Source: Sinomicrobium kalidii
Lineage (GTDB): Bacteria > Bacteroidota > Bacteroidia > Flavobacteriales > Flavobacteriaceae
DNA length: 64,000 nucleotides
NCBI RefSeq assembly: GCF_021183825.1
Contig: NZ_CP089211.1
Location: 4,818,501-4,882,500 of the forward strand
Direction of reading: 5' to 3'
The notes under the pieces were generated by a model. It was not told the DNA's origin. It worked only from the letters and a program-made list of their open reading frames with translations, and did no database searches. Made by a program: the position numbers and the translations under genes. Below are positions 19,391 through 29,200 of this stretch, in pieces (positions within the stretch are counted from its first letter, which is position 1; every line of letters begins with the position of its first letter).

Positions 19391-20434
19391 ATGAAAGCAT
19401 CATACCGCAGGCATACCCTGCAATTTAAACGTCCTAGCGGAACTTCACGCGGAATTCTTACTGAAAAGGAAACCTGGTATCTCTTGTTGGAGGATGAAGG
19501 CAGGAAAGGAATAGGGGAGTGCGGCATCCTGAGAGGATTGAGCGTGGACGACAGGGACGATTATGAAGAAAAACTGAAATGGGTTTGTGACAATATCCAC
19601 CTGGGGAAAAACGAATTATACCAAAATCTCACAGCCTTTCCTTCCATACAATTCGGCATAGAGCAGGCATTCCTTTCGCTCCGCTCCCGGTCCCCGTTTT
19701 TACTTTTCCCATCAGCCTTTACCGAAGGGAGCAGGGCCATATCCATCAACGGCCTGGTATGGATGGGCGACAAAGCATTTATGCAACGTCAGATACAGGA
19801 AAAAATCGAACAGGGATTTCATTGTATAAAAATGAAGATCGGCGCCATAGACTTCGATACCGAATTGCAATTATTGCAATCCATTCGCCGCAAATTCTCT
19901 CCGGAACAGATAGAAATACGTGTAGATGCCAATGGCGCCTTCACACCTGATAGTGCCTTGGAAAAATTGAAGAGGTTATCGGAATTCCGGTTACATTCCA
20001 TAGAACAGCCCGTAAAACAGGGGCAATGGGAGGTAATGGCCGCACTTTGTGAAAATTCACCGCTGCCCATCGCCCTGGACGAAGAGCTGATAGGTGTTTT
20101 TAACCTTGATTCGAAAAAAAGACTTATGGAAACCGTAAACCCCCAATATATTATTCTGAAACCCAGTTTGGTGGGGGGATTCAGGGGAAGTGAGGAGTGG
20201 ATACAGCTGGCAGAGGACCACGATGCGGGTTGGTGGATAACCAGTGCACTGGAAAGCAATGTGGGGTTGAATGCCATAGCACAGTGGACTTACAGCCTGG
20301 AAAACACCATGCCCCAGGGATTAGGCACCGGAAGTCTCTATACGAACAACCCGGACAGTCCGCTGGAAGTCAGGGACGGGAAACTTGGTTATGATCCCCG
20401 GAAAGATTGGGATATAAATGTGTTGAAAAATTAA
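19391..20434 (+). CDS. menC: o-succinylbenzoate synthase
   Basis: 347-residue enolase-superfamily dehydratase that makes o-succinylbenzoate for menaquinone. Catalytic and metal residues of the family are in place: lysine in CIKMKIG near residue 150, VDANGAF, EQPVKQG, LDEELIG and the second catalytic lysine in LKPSLVGGF. The capping domain occupies the first ~95 residues. The CPBP protease gene begins 4 bp after its stop, so the two are translationally close. Confidence 0.93.
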   Translation: MKASYRRHTLQFKRPSGTSRGILTEKETWYLLLEDEGRKGIGECGILRGLSVDDRDDYEEKLKWVCDNIHLGKNELYQNLTAFPSIQFGIEQAFLSLRSRSPFLLFPSAFTEGSRAISINGLVWMGDKAFMQRQIQEKIEQGFHCIKMKIGAIDFDTELQLLQSIRRKFSPEQIEIRVDANGAFTPDSALEKLKRLSEFRLHSIEQPVKQGQWEVMAALCENSPLPIALDEELIGVFNLDSKKRLMETVNPQYIILKPSLVGGFRGSEEWIQLAEDHDAGWWITSALESNVGLNAIAQWTYSLENTMPQGLGTGSLYTNNPDSPLEVRDGKLGYDPRKDWDINVLKN

Positions 20435-20438
20435 TTTT

Positions 20439-21395
20439 ATGTTTATAGAACAGGCGTTTAAAGGGAAGTACCATAATTGGCTTTATTATGCAGTAGGGGT
20501 ACTTGTAATTTTTATGGCATGGCAGTTTTTCGGTGCCATCCCCCTCTTCGCCGCGGTATTTCTCAAAGTGCCTGATATGAGTACTTTTCCGACAGATATC
20601 AGCGGACTTGTAGAGGTGTTGGGGGCCAATCTTTTTTTGGTTTTAATGATCGTCTCTTTTTTAACTGGGTTGCTCGCTTTATTCTTTATGGTAAAATATG
20701 TCCATAAACAGTCCTTGCTAACATTGACCACTTCCAGGAAACATATAGACAGGAAACGGATTTTCTTCAGTTTCGGACTGGTAGTTATCATCAATGCCAC
20801 GTTGTTCCTTATCGGATATTTCCTTTCACCCCAGGATTTTCAATGGAATTTTAAACCCTTACCCTTTCTGATGCTGCTTGTTATTACGGTAATAATGCTG
20901 CCAATCCAAACCAGTTTTGAAGAATACCTGTTCCGGGGATACCTGATGCAGGGACTTGGAGTCCTGGCCAAAAACAGGTGGTTCCCGTTGATCTTTACTT
21001 CCATATCGTTCGGGATACTTCATATTTTCAATCCCGAAGTCAAGGAAATAGGGTATGTTATTATGGTATATTATATCGGTACCGGGCTTATATTGGGGAT
21101 CATGACCCTCATGGATGACGGTATGGAGCTTGCACTGGGGTATCATGCGGGGAACAACATGCTCACAGCGGTTCTTGTTACGGCAGACTGGACAGCCATG
21201 CAAACGGATTCCCTGTTCCTTGATATATCTTCACCTGAAGTGGGCTTCGATATTTTCCTCCCGTTGTTGATTTATCCGATAATCCTGTATATATTGGCTA
21301 AAAAATATGGTTGGACGGGCTGGAAAGAAAAGCTGTTCGGAAAAATAACCCCGCCCGGACAGATTGAAGAATCAAATTCTCTGAAACATAACTAA
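20439..21395 (+). CDS. CPBP-family intramembrane metalloprotease
   Basis: 318 residues with about eight membrane segments. The CPBP (Abi/CAAX-like) motifs are present: EEYLFRGYLMQ (EExxxR) near residue 165, FGILHIFNP (FxxxH) near 190 and YHAGNNM (HxxxN) near 235. These form the glutamate/histidine metal site of Rce1-type proteases. Substrate unknown. It is packed between menC and menE, 4 bp and 19 bp away, so it is part of the operon by position; no known step of menaquinone synthesis needs it. Confidence 0.85.
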   Translation: MFIEQAFKGKYHNWLYYAVGVLVIFMAWQFFGAIPLFAAVFLKVPDMSTFPTDISGLVEVLGANLFLVLMIVSFLTGLLALFFMVKYVHKQSLLTLTTSRKHIDRKRIFFSFGLVVIINATLFLIGYFLSPQDFQWNFKPLPFLMLLVITVIMLPIQTSFEEYLFRGYLMQGLGVLAKNRWFPLIFTSISFGILHIFNPEVKEIGYVIMVYYIGTGLILGIMTLMDDGMELALGYHAGNNMLTAVLVTADWTAMQTDSLFLDISSPEVGFDIFLPLLIYPIILYILAKKYGWTGWKEKLFGKITPPGQIEESNSLKHN

Positions 21396-21414
21396 AAAGA
21401 AGAAGCGGATTACT

Positions 21415-22521
21415 ATGACAGGTACAGACAAGCAAGAACCTTCAATTACTTATAAGAACATACACAACAGGTTTAAACTGGATGGCACATACTTCGGTCG
21501 TGAAGGGCTAAGGATGGCCGCATGTAGTTATATAAAGGAAGGAGAACCTTATGAAAGGGCTATCGGGGATTTCCTATTGGACTGGCTCGATAACAGTGAG
21601 ACGATAACGGTGCATACTTCCGGTTCCACAGGGAAGCCAAAACCGATGAAAGTCAGTAAACAGAACATGGTAAATTCGGCACTGGCCACGGGCGACTTCT
21701 TTGGTATTACGGTTGGAGATAGGGCCTTACTTTGTTTACCGGTCGATTATATAGCCGGAAAAATGATGTTGGTCCGCGCCATGATCCTCGGACTGGAAAT
21801 AGACCTGGTGAAACCCTCTTCCGATCCGCTGAAAAGAATGAAAAAGGACTATGATTTTTCTGCAATGACCCCTATGCAGGTAGAAAATTCCCTTTCAGGA
21901 TTATCCCGGATAAAAACACTTATTGTCGGGGGAGCACCCATGTCGGAAACATTGAAAGCTTCGCTGCCCAAAAGATCCTGCAAGATATATGAAACCTATG
22001 GTATGACAGAAACGGTGACACATATCGCAGCCAGGAAGATAAATGGTCGCAAGAACAAGAGGGGAGAGGAGCCCTGTTTTACGCTGCTCCCCGGGATAAA
22101 AGTATCCCTGGACGAAAGAGACTGCCTGGTCATAAACGCTCCGCACCTGTCTGACGAAACCATTACGACCAACGACCTTGTGGAATTGGTTTCCGAAAAA
22201 AAATTCCATTGGTTGGGCCGATATGACAATATCATTAATTCCGGGGGGATAAAACTGATCCCGGAACAGATAGAGCATAAAATCCGGGACGGCATTAAAG
22301 GGAGGTTTTACCTGAAAGGTCTTCCGGATGATAAATTGGGGGAGAAGCTGGTACTTTTTGTCGAAGAAAAAACGAACCCCGGACTGACAGTAGAAAATAT
22401 CAGGAAGGAATTGAACGGGCTTTCTTCTCTCGATAAATACGAAATACCGAAAGAGATTCATATGGTCGGAACTTTTGAAGAGACCAAAAGTGGGAAGGTG
22501 CTAAGACATAGTGTTTTGTAG
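21415..22521 (+). CDS. menE: o-succinylbenzoate-CoA ligase, short form
   Basis: 368-residue AMP-forming acyl-CoA synthetase that activates o-succinylbenzoate. The ATP loop TVHTSGSTGKPKPMKVSK, the YETYGMTETVTHIA core and the hinge region LGRYDNIINSGGIKL are intact, as is the C-terminal SGKVLRHSVL lysine motif. It is shorter than Proteobacterial or Firmicutes MenE (about 450-490) at the N-terminus, as is usual in Bacteroidota. It ends the men block; menF, menD and menH are not in this window. Confidence 0.92.
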   Translation: MTGTDKQEPSITYKNIHNRFKLDGTYFGREGLRMAACSYIKEGEPYERAIGDFLLDWLDNSETITVHTSGSTGKPKPMKVSKQNMVNSALATGDFFGITVGDRALLCLPVDYIAGKMMLVRAMILGLEIDLVKPSSDPLKRMKKDYDFSAMTPMQVENSLSGLSRIKTLIVGGAPMSETLKASLPKRSCKIYETYGMTETVTHIAARKINGRKNKRGEEPCFTLLPGIKVSLDERDCLVINAPHLSDETITTNDLVELVSEKKFHWLGRYDNIINSGGIKLIPEQIEHKIRDGIKGRFYLKGLPDDKLGEKLVLFVEEKTNPGLTVENIRKELNGLSSLDKYEIPKEIHMVGTFEETKSGKVLRHSVL

Positions 22522-22562
22522 TATGGCTGTCGCTTTCCGCGGGCAAATTCTCTTTAATAGTG

Positions 22563-22593
22563 TTGTTTTGTATGATATTCGGTTATATATTTG
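22563..22593 (+). promoter_or_regulatory. consensus promoter for tRNA-Arg
   Basis: TTG (22563-22565), a 20-nt spacer and TATATTTG (22586-22593), an exact TAnnTTTG, 22 bp before the tRNA 5' end. Confidence 0.6.
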
Positions 22594-22614
22594 CACCGCT
22601 TTTAAAGAAAAGCC

Positions 22615-22688
22615 GGTCGCGTAGCTCAGTTGGATAGAGCATCTGCCTTCTAAGCAGACGGTCACAGGTTCGAATCCTGTCGCGATCA
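22615..22688 (+). tRNA. tRNA-Arg (anticodon TCT)
   Basis: 74 nt folding as a cloverleaf. The acceptor stem is GGTCGCG with CGCGATC (one G-T pair) and discriminator A. The anticodon stem is TCTGC/GCAGA around loop CTTCTAA, giving anticodon TCT. The T arm is ACAGG-TTCGAAT-CCTGT. CCA is not encoded. Confidence 0.95.
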
Positions 22689-22714
22689 CAAATCAGGAAA
22701 TTAATTAGACTCAG

Positions 22715-22753
22715 AACCCTGTTAATCGTATGATTTTCAGGGTTTTTATTTTT
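22715..22753 (+). terminator. rho-independent terminator after tRNA-Arg
   Basis: Stem AACCCTG (22715-22721) with CAGGGTT (22738-22744) and a 16-nt loop, followed by TTTATTTTT. It lies 27 bp after the tRNA. Confidence 0.6.
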
Positions 22754-23002
22754 GTTGCTGTTTTTTGAATTCATTTCATGCGTCAACAAAAGTCAACAAT
22801 TCGGATAACAAACACCTTTTTAACATTTGTGTTGACCGATTTGTTAAAATGGCTTGTTCAGAAGGCATAAAAATGTATCTTTAAAGTGATTTGGCTTTCG
22901 TCCGGAAACCATGTGTAACGAAAAGACGAAAAGCATGAAAACTTCTTCAACTTGCAATATTATGTTCTGGGCAGATATTCCCAGGACGACGAACCATTTA
23001 TA

Positions 23003-23518
23003 ATGAAAATAACGAACAGTACACCACGTGATATTCCTGAAATCTTTAGATTATATAAATTGGCAACTGATTTTCAAAAGGAAAAGTTCCCGGAAAATCA
23101 GTGGCCGGAATTTAATAAAGAATTAATATCCACAGAAATCGAAGAAAACCGTCAATTCAAGTTATTAATTGAAAATAAAATAGCCTGCATTTGGGCGATA
23201 ACTTATCGCGATCCCCAAATTTGGGATGACAATGGGGAAGACTCTTCTATCTATATTCACAGAATAGCCACAAATCCCGATTTCAGGGGGAATAATTTCG
23301 TGAAAATAATAGTTGAGTGGGCAGGGAAATTTGCAAAGGCGCAACGCAAACAATTTATCAGAATGGATACTTGTGGCGAGAATGAGAAATTAATCAATCA
23401 TTACAAAAAATGTGGCTTCAGTTTTTTAGGGATCAAAAAATTAAAAGATTCCTCAGGCTTGCCCTCCCATTATCACGATGCAGATGTTTGCTTCTTTGAA
23501 ATCGATCTGAAAAGTTAA
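23003..23518 (+). CDS. GNAT-family N-acetyltransferase
   Basis: 171 residues from ATG 23003 (MKITNSTPRDIPEIFRLYK). An in-frame start at 22952 would add 17 residues with no conserved character. The acetyl-CoA binding motif A is IHRIATNPDFRGNNFVKIIV, near residue 90, with the R-G-N loop in place of the usual R/QxxGxG/A. Motif B is MDTCGENEKLINHYKKCGF. Likely cytosolic; the acceptor is unknown. It is the first of five small genes downstream of the tRNA. Confidence 0.8.
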   Translation: MKITNSTPRDIPEIFRLYKLATDFQKEKFPENQWPEFNKELISTEIEENRQFKLLIENKIACIWAITYRDPQIWDDNGEDSSIYIHRIATNPDFRGNNFVKIIVEWAGKFAKAQRKQFIRMDTCGENEKLINHYKKCGFSFLGIKKLKDSSGLPSHYHDADVCFFEIDLKS

Positions 23519-23720
23519 GACTGAAATATCGCCTTCCAAATTTTGGCAAGATCTTTCAGGAATTATTTAGTATATTCCTTGGTTGTTTTTAACAACTTTA
23601 TTCTTATTAAAGTAAAAAACCGGCTAATACCATTACCCATTTTCCTTATTTTAAGAAGAAATATGGGTATGTGATAGTCTTTAAAACAATTTTACGACAA
23701 CAGCAAAAAACAATAACAGA

Positions 23721-24098
23721 ATGAAAAAAGTAACAGGTATCGGAGGTGTTTTTTTTAAATGCAAAGACCCCGAAAAAATGACAGCATGGTATCAAAAGCA
23801 CCTAGGCTTGGACACAAATCCGTACGGAGCAACTTTTGAGTGGTATAAAAGTCCGGACAGTACAAAGAAAGCACAGACCCAATGGACACCATTCGCCGAA
23901 ACGACCAAATACTTTGAACCTTCAACAAAAGATTTTATGATAAATTACCGGGTTGAAAACCTGGATGCCCTTGTTGAAGAATTGAAAAAAGGAGGAGTAA
24001 CCATTGTGGACAAAATCGAAACCTACGACTATGGTAAATTTATCCACATTCTCGACGCCGAAGGAAACAAAGTACAATTATGGGAACCCGTTGACTGA
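23721..24098 (+). CDS. VOC-family (glyoxalase/bleomycin-resistance-like) protein
   Basis: 125 residues of the vicinal-oxygen-chelate fold. The N-terminal strand GVFFKCKDPEKMTAWYQKHLGL and the C-terminal YGKFIHILDAEGNKVQLWEP are the two halves of the beta-alpha-beta-beta-beta repeat, with the final glutamate as a probable metal ligand. The substrate cannot be named. It precedes an AraC-type regulator by 53 bp and may be co-transcribed with it. Confidence 0.82.
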   Translation: MKKVTGIGGVFFKCKDPEKMTAWYQKHLGLDTNPYGATFEWYKSPDSTKKAQTQWTPFAETTKYFEPSTKDFMINYRVENLDALVEELKKGGVTIVDKIETYDYGKFIHILDAEGNKVQLWEPVD

Positions 24099-24151
24099 TC
24101 GAAAACGAGCTCTTAAAGTAAAAGCAAGTGCAGAAGGCAAAAAAACAAGAC

Positions 24152-24979
24152 ATGGACACTTTAAAGGTATCTGGCTATGTTTCCCGGAAACCGGCACAAA
24201 GAAATAAAATAGTGCTTCAACACCACTTTATTAATTTTTTGGAGGAGGGAGAGAAGATTATACATTATGCAAATAACGCTACGGTTGTTACAAATTCCCA
24301 TTTTGCCATCCTTTCTGCAAATAATTGTTTAATGACTGAAAAACTTTCTGTTGATAAGGAATATCGCAGCACTTTATTTTTCTTTAACAATGAGGAGCTA
24401 ACACGTTTTTTTATTAAATATGATACGGTTATTAAAGGAATGTCATCGCAGCAGGAAAAATCTGAAGCGCCTTTTTTAGTATTTAAGAAGGATGAATTCG
24501 TTATGAACCATATGGCTTCACTTAAAATGATTCAGCGAAAACCGTCTCTTATCTCATCTCAATTACTACAACTAAAATTTGAAGAGTTAATGCTTCATCT
24601 CCTGGAAAGGTATCCGCAGGAAATACTGTCCTTCAACACAAGGCCCCGGGAAGCGTATTCAGATATGGAAATACGGAAAGCAGTTGAAGAAAATATTACG
24701 AATAACCTCACCTTGAGCGAACTGGCATTTTTGTGCCATACAAGCGTTTCTACATTCAAACGAAGATTTGTAAAATTATACAATATTACACCAAGCCAAT
24801 ACTTCTTACAACGAAAAATGGAAATTGCAGCATCGATGTTATTACAAAATGAAAACCCTGGGGAGATTTTTTACAAAGTAGGTTACGAAAGTCATTCCGG
24901 TTTTTCGCAATCCTTCAAACAAATTTACGGTATAAGTCCTAAACAATTCCAACAACAAAAAATGACTGTTTCCCAATAG
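24152..24979 (+). CDS. AraC-family transcriptional regulator
   Basis: 275 residues from ATG 24152; a GTG at 24128 would add eight. The N-terminal ~160 residues form a cupin-like sensing domain (HHFINFLEEGEKIIHY, NATVVTNSHFAILSANN). Two helix-turn-helix units follow at ~180-270: LTLSELAFLCHTSVSTFKRR and IFYKVGYESHSGFSQSFKQI with ending ISPKQFQQQ. Likely controls nearby genes, perhaps the VOC and DinB genes, but no operator could be recognised. Confidence 0.88.
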   Translation: MDTLKVSGYVSRKPAQRNKIVLQHHFINFLEEGEKIIHYANNATVVTNSHFAILSANNCLMTEKLSVDKEYRSTLFFFNNEELTRFFIKYDTVIKGMSSQQEKSEAPFLVFKKDEFVMNHMASLKMIQRKPSLISSQLLQLKFEELMLHLLERYPQEILSFNTRPREAYSDMEIRKAVEENITNNLTLSELAFLCHTSVSTFKRRFVKLYNITPSQYFLQRKMEIAASMLLQNENPGEIFYKVGYESHSGFSQSFKQIYGISPKQFQQQKMTVSQ

Positions 24980-25021
24980 TTTTTGAGCGATTAACGACAG
25001 TTTAAAAATACTTCCTCATGC

Positions 25022-25029
25022 TACCTTTG
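25022..25029 (+). promoter_or_regulatory. -7 element upstream of the DinB gene
   Basis: TACCTTTG is an exact TAnnTTTG match 25 bp before the ATG at 25055. The -33 region is TTTA in place of TTTG, so the promoter is only moderately strong by sequence. Confidence 0.4.
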
Positions 25030-25054
25030 TGATGAATTTAAGACATAAGGTAAA

Positions 25055-25564
25055 ATGACAAAAAGAGATTTTACGGCGTTGGCAGATTACAGCAATTGGG
25101 CCGACGGCATAAGTATTAAATGGTTAAAACAGATCAATGCTGAACAATGGGAACAATCTGTTGTAAGCAGTTTTAGCAGCATCAGGGAAACTGCAATTCA
25201 CATTGTGAGTGCTAAAAAAATCTGGGTTGACTTTTGGACAAAAGTTCCTGACCCTGTTTACCTGTCTTCCGAGTTTAAAGGCACAAAAAACGAACTGATA
25301 GAGATTTGGGAAAATACCTCGAAAGACTTGAAAAACTTCGTTGAAAATTTTCCCGAAGAAGATTATAAAAAGTCTGTTACGTTTATTTACCCGAATGGAA
25401 GAGAAGGGCAAATGATATTTTGGCAAACATTTCTTCATTTCGTCAACCACGCTGCATATCATCGCGGACAATTGGTTGCATTATTGCGACAAACAGGGTT
25501 TACCAATTTTTCCAATACGGATTTAGCCACTTTTTTTATACGCCGAAAAAAGAATAATATATAA
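25055..25564 (+). CDS. DinB-family protein
   Basis: 169-residue four-helix-bundle protein. The three histidine ligands of DinB/YfiT metal sites are visible: one in ETAIHIVSAKKIW near residue 48 and two in HFVNHAAYHRGQL near residue 130 (HxxxH). These proteins are often thiol transferases or of unknown activity, induced by stress. It is in the same direction as the AraC-type regulator, with its own -7 element. Confidence 0.85.
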   Translation: MTKRDFTALADYSNWADGISIKWLKQINAEQWEQSVVSSFSSIRETAIHIVSAKKIWVDFWTKVPDPVYLSSEFKGTKNELIEIWENTSKDLKNFVENFPEEDYKKSVTFIYPNGREGQMIFWQTFLHFVNHAAYHRGQLVALLRQTGFTNFSNTDLATFFIRRKKNNI

Positions 25565-25694
25565 ATCAAAAAACCATAGCCAACAGGGTACCGCGATAAA
25601 AACAAATTGGAAGCATCCTCTTTAAGTAGTATTTATTTTTAAGATTTGTTATTACTGATGATGTGTTAATAAAAAAAACACTTGTAATTCGTAC

Positions 25695-25702
25695 TAATTT
25701 TG
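25695..25702 (+). promoter_or_regulatory. -7 element upstream of the ABM monooxygenase gene
   Basis: TAATTTTG is an exact TAnnTTTG match 17 bp before the ATG at 25720. No good -33 element was seen at the expected distance. Confidence 0.35.
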
Positions 25703-25719
25703 TAATCTGAATTTAGTTT

Positions 25720-25998
25720 ATGAAAAAAACAATTATTGCACAATTAAGCATACAGGAAACAAAAACAGAACAGTTTTTAAAACTGGCAGAAATTATGGTA
25801 AATAAGAGTATTGCAGAAAACGGATGCTTAGCCTACAAATTATTAAAAGAGGTGGATAAAGAAAATGAATTTTTAATCTATGAAAAATATGAAAACGAAA
25901 GCGCGGTTGAAAGACACAATTCATCTGAACACTTTAAAAGTTTCCTGGATTCAGTACTGCCATTGTTGACAAAAGAACCGGCAATTGAAAAATTTTAA
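25720..25998 (+). CDS. antibiotic biosynthesis monooxygenase (ABM) domain protein
   Basis: 92 residues, a single ABM ferredoxin-like domain as in YgiN-type quinol monooxygenases. The pattern AENGCLAYKLLKEVD, then FLIYEKYENESAVERHNSSEHFKSF is diagnostic: an S/N-GC-Y core strand, the EKYEN strand and the HxxSxHF helix. Cytosolic. It is the last of the accessory genes after the tRNA, and a short hairpin (26016-26045, no T-run) follows it. Confidence 0.85.
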   Translation: MKKTIIAQLSIQETKTEQFLKLAEIMVNKSIAENGCLAYKLLKEVDKENEFLIYEKYENESAVERHNSSEHFKSFLDSVLPLLTKEPAIEKF

Positions 25999-26258
25999 TG
26001 TTCGGGGAGGAGAGCCTGCAAAAGATCTTTGTTTTCTTTTTGCAGAATACTTGAAAACAAAATTATAGCATGGAATAAGAGGGAGGACTAAAAACCAAAA
26101 TAAAAACAAGTCAAAGCAATGGGGGCAAAGCGACTTATTGCGGGGGCAGGTGAGCGAATGATTTGCTATCTCAGTAACGCAATTTTTCCGGGTATTGTAC
26201 TGTAGTTGTAGTATTGACTATCTGTCATTTAAAATAGATTCGTATATTTCCGACCAGT

Positions 26259-29200
26259 ATGCCATGTACGGGAAATAACAATATTTTGAGGCGCTACCAA
26301 CCACATATAGTTCTTACTGTAGTTTTTATTTTTCTCATTGGTCAGGGGCTTTATGCCCAGGGAAAAGACCTGTATTTCGAACACCTTCGTTATGACAGTG
26401 ATTTTGCAGAAAGTCCGGTAAGCTGTATCATGCAGAGTCATGAAGGTTTTATCTGGTTGGGTACGTTCAACGGGCTGGTGCGTTATGACGGTTACGAATC
26501 TGTTCGCTACACCCGGGACGAGACCCGGGAGGGTACCCTCGGTCATAACAAGATCAACGCACTTTGCGAAGATCAAAGCGGCTTGTTATGGATCGGGACC
26601 GCCAATGGTGTTCACCTCTTCGATCCGCAAACTAAGTTCTTTACCCCATTTGATATTTCGGTTGAAAAAGGGGGGAGAAATTATATTGCCGCGCTCCTCA
26701 GAGATAAACGTCAGGACATCTGGGCCGGGACTTTCGGGGGACTGAAAAAAATAGACCGGGGAAGCGGCCGTCTGGAAGGTGTTCCGCCAAACAGCCCGGC
26801 AGACACTTTAAATCACAGCAGGGTATTATCCCTTTTTGAAGATACCGACGGAAGCCTTTGGGTAGGAACGGCCACAGGCCCGTTCCGGTACGACCCCGAA
26901 AGTAATACGTTACAGGATTTCCCCGGGGCATTCCGGCATATACCTTCTTTCCGTAACGCCAAAGTATGGAAAGCCGTAAGGGACCCGCAGGGAGATCTTT
27001 GGTTTGCTACCGAAAGCCGGGGACTGTTTCGTTATGTAGCAGAGAAGGACTTGTTTGTAAACTACAGGAATACCCCGGGCGCAAAGGAGACGCTGGCATC
27101 CAACTGGGTTAACGATATTCTTTGTGTGGATCAACAGACGCTGTGGTTTGCTACCATAGGTGGATTATCTGTTTTTAATAAGAAAAAACACACCTTTTTC
27201 TCCTACAAACACGATTTGCTGAAAAGCCACAGTCTGAGTGATAATACCGTTTTGTGTACCCTGAAAGACAGGGACGGAAGTATCTGGCTGGGGACCAGGG
27301 GAGGGGGCATTAATATGTACAACCCGGTCAATGCCCGTTTTATGGAAGTGGGAGAAACCGTCCCGTCCGGATTCGGGCTGAACAGTTCCATGGCCAGGTC
27401 GGTAGTGCCCGGTGATGACGGGGTATTATGGGTGGGTACCTACGGAGGAGGAATCACCCGCCTGGATTTTTCTTCCCGGACAAGCCGTTATTATACAGTG
27501 GGGAAACCGGGGAAGAAAGGAAATAACATTGTCACAGCTTTGGAAAACGGAGCCGGGAACACCCTGTGGTGCGGTACCCTTGAAGGGCTTTTTACCTTCG
27601 ATAAAAAACACAGCACCTTTAGCCCGGTGCCTTTTAATAACCGGGAGAAGGACAGGCCTGTTACCTCCCTTGTCCGTGATGGCCCCGGCATGTGGGTGGG
27701 AACAGACGGGCAGGGACTCAAATACATCACCCGAAGGGGAGAAATCATTTCCTACCGGGCAGGTAAAGGCCCCCGGAGCATTAGTGATGATTTCGTAACC
27801 TCACTCGTTATTAAAGGGGAAAAACTCTGGGTAGCTACTTTAAACGGACTCAATGTTATTGACCGGGCTTCCGGGAAGAACATCCGCGTGTATAAGCGCG
27901 GCGGGGCATATTCCCTGAGCGACAATACCCTTACCACCCTTTTCGTGGACAGTGAGGACAGGCTTTGGATAGGTACCGACTACAAGGGGCTGAATTATTT
28001 TGACGAAGCACAGCAGAAATTCTTCGCCCTTGACGAAAGCTCGGGGTTGACCAATGAAAGCATACGCGGGATCACCGAAGACGACCGGCAGCATTTGTGG
28101 GTCAGTGCAGATGACGGACTGTACGATATTGGTTTCAGGACATTTTCTCCGCCGTTCAGGAAAAAAAAACTTTCTATTACCTCCTATGATACGAAAGACG
28201 GAGTGCCCGTAAGGCGCTTTTCCGATAATGCCGCGACCAGGCTTCATACCGGGGAGATCGTTTTCGGTGGTTCCGGGGGACTGGCTGTTTTCAGCCCGGA
28301 AAGCGTGACAAAAAAACCGGTTTCGCGAAAAATCGTATTTACGGCATTATTTATCGACAACAGGAAAATTACTGCGGCAAAAGAAAACTTCCCGCTTAAC
28401 GAGCCCATTGATAAAACGGCCGCACTCACCCTTAATTACGACCAGGGTTATGTGGGGTTTCGGTTTACGGCCATGAATTATATAAATCCCGGCAGCAACC
28501 GGTATGCATATAAACTCGATCAGCCGGGTTTTGAAGACAGTTGGCACGAAATAGGCACACAAAATACGATCTATTTTACCGGGCTTACCCCGGGGGATTA
28601 TACCCTGAACATGAAAGTGACCGGCGATGATGACCGGTGGAGCCCTCATACCAGGACCATGCGGATTGAGGTGCTTCCTCCCTGGTGGAAAAGCCGGGTA
28701 GCCTATGCCGTATATGCCGTATTACTACTGTCGGTCTCCCTTGCGGTTATCCGCTTTTTCAGAAACCGGATACGGCTTAAAAGGGAATTGTTCATAAAAC
28801 AGGTGGAAAACCGTCAGCAACAACAGGTGTACCAGATGAAACTGGATTTCTTTACCAACATTTCCCATGAAATACGAACCCCGCTTACGCTTATTAATGC
28901 TCCCCTTGACAACCTGCTCCGGAAAAACGGACAGGATGAAGCAACCCGGAACGATCTGAAACTCATTAAAAGTAATTCCGATCGCCTGTTAAAGCTCATT
29001 AATGAACTGATGGACTTCCGGAAGGCGGAAAGCGGTCATCTCAAACTCCTTTGTACAAAAGGAAATATAGTAGCGTTCTGCCGGAAGATATATGCATCTT
29101 TTATACCTCTTGCCGATAAAAAATGTATTACCTGTGACTTTAAGGCCGAATCGGAGAGCATAAACCTGTACTTCGATAAAAACCAGTTGGAGAAGGTGAT

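Noticed and set aside
22748..22840. GTCAACA-type direct and inverted repeats after the tRNA, considered as an att site
   Set aside because: No integrase, no second copy of the tRNA 3' end in the window; the repeats are short.
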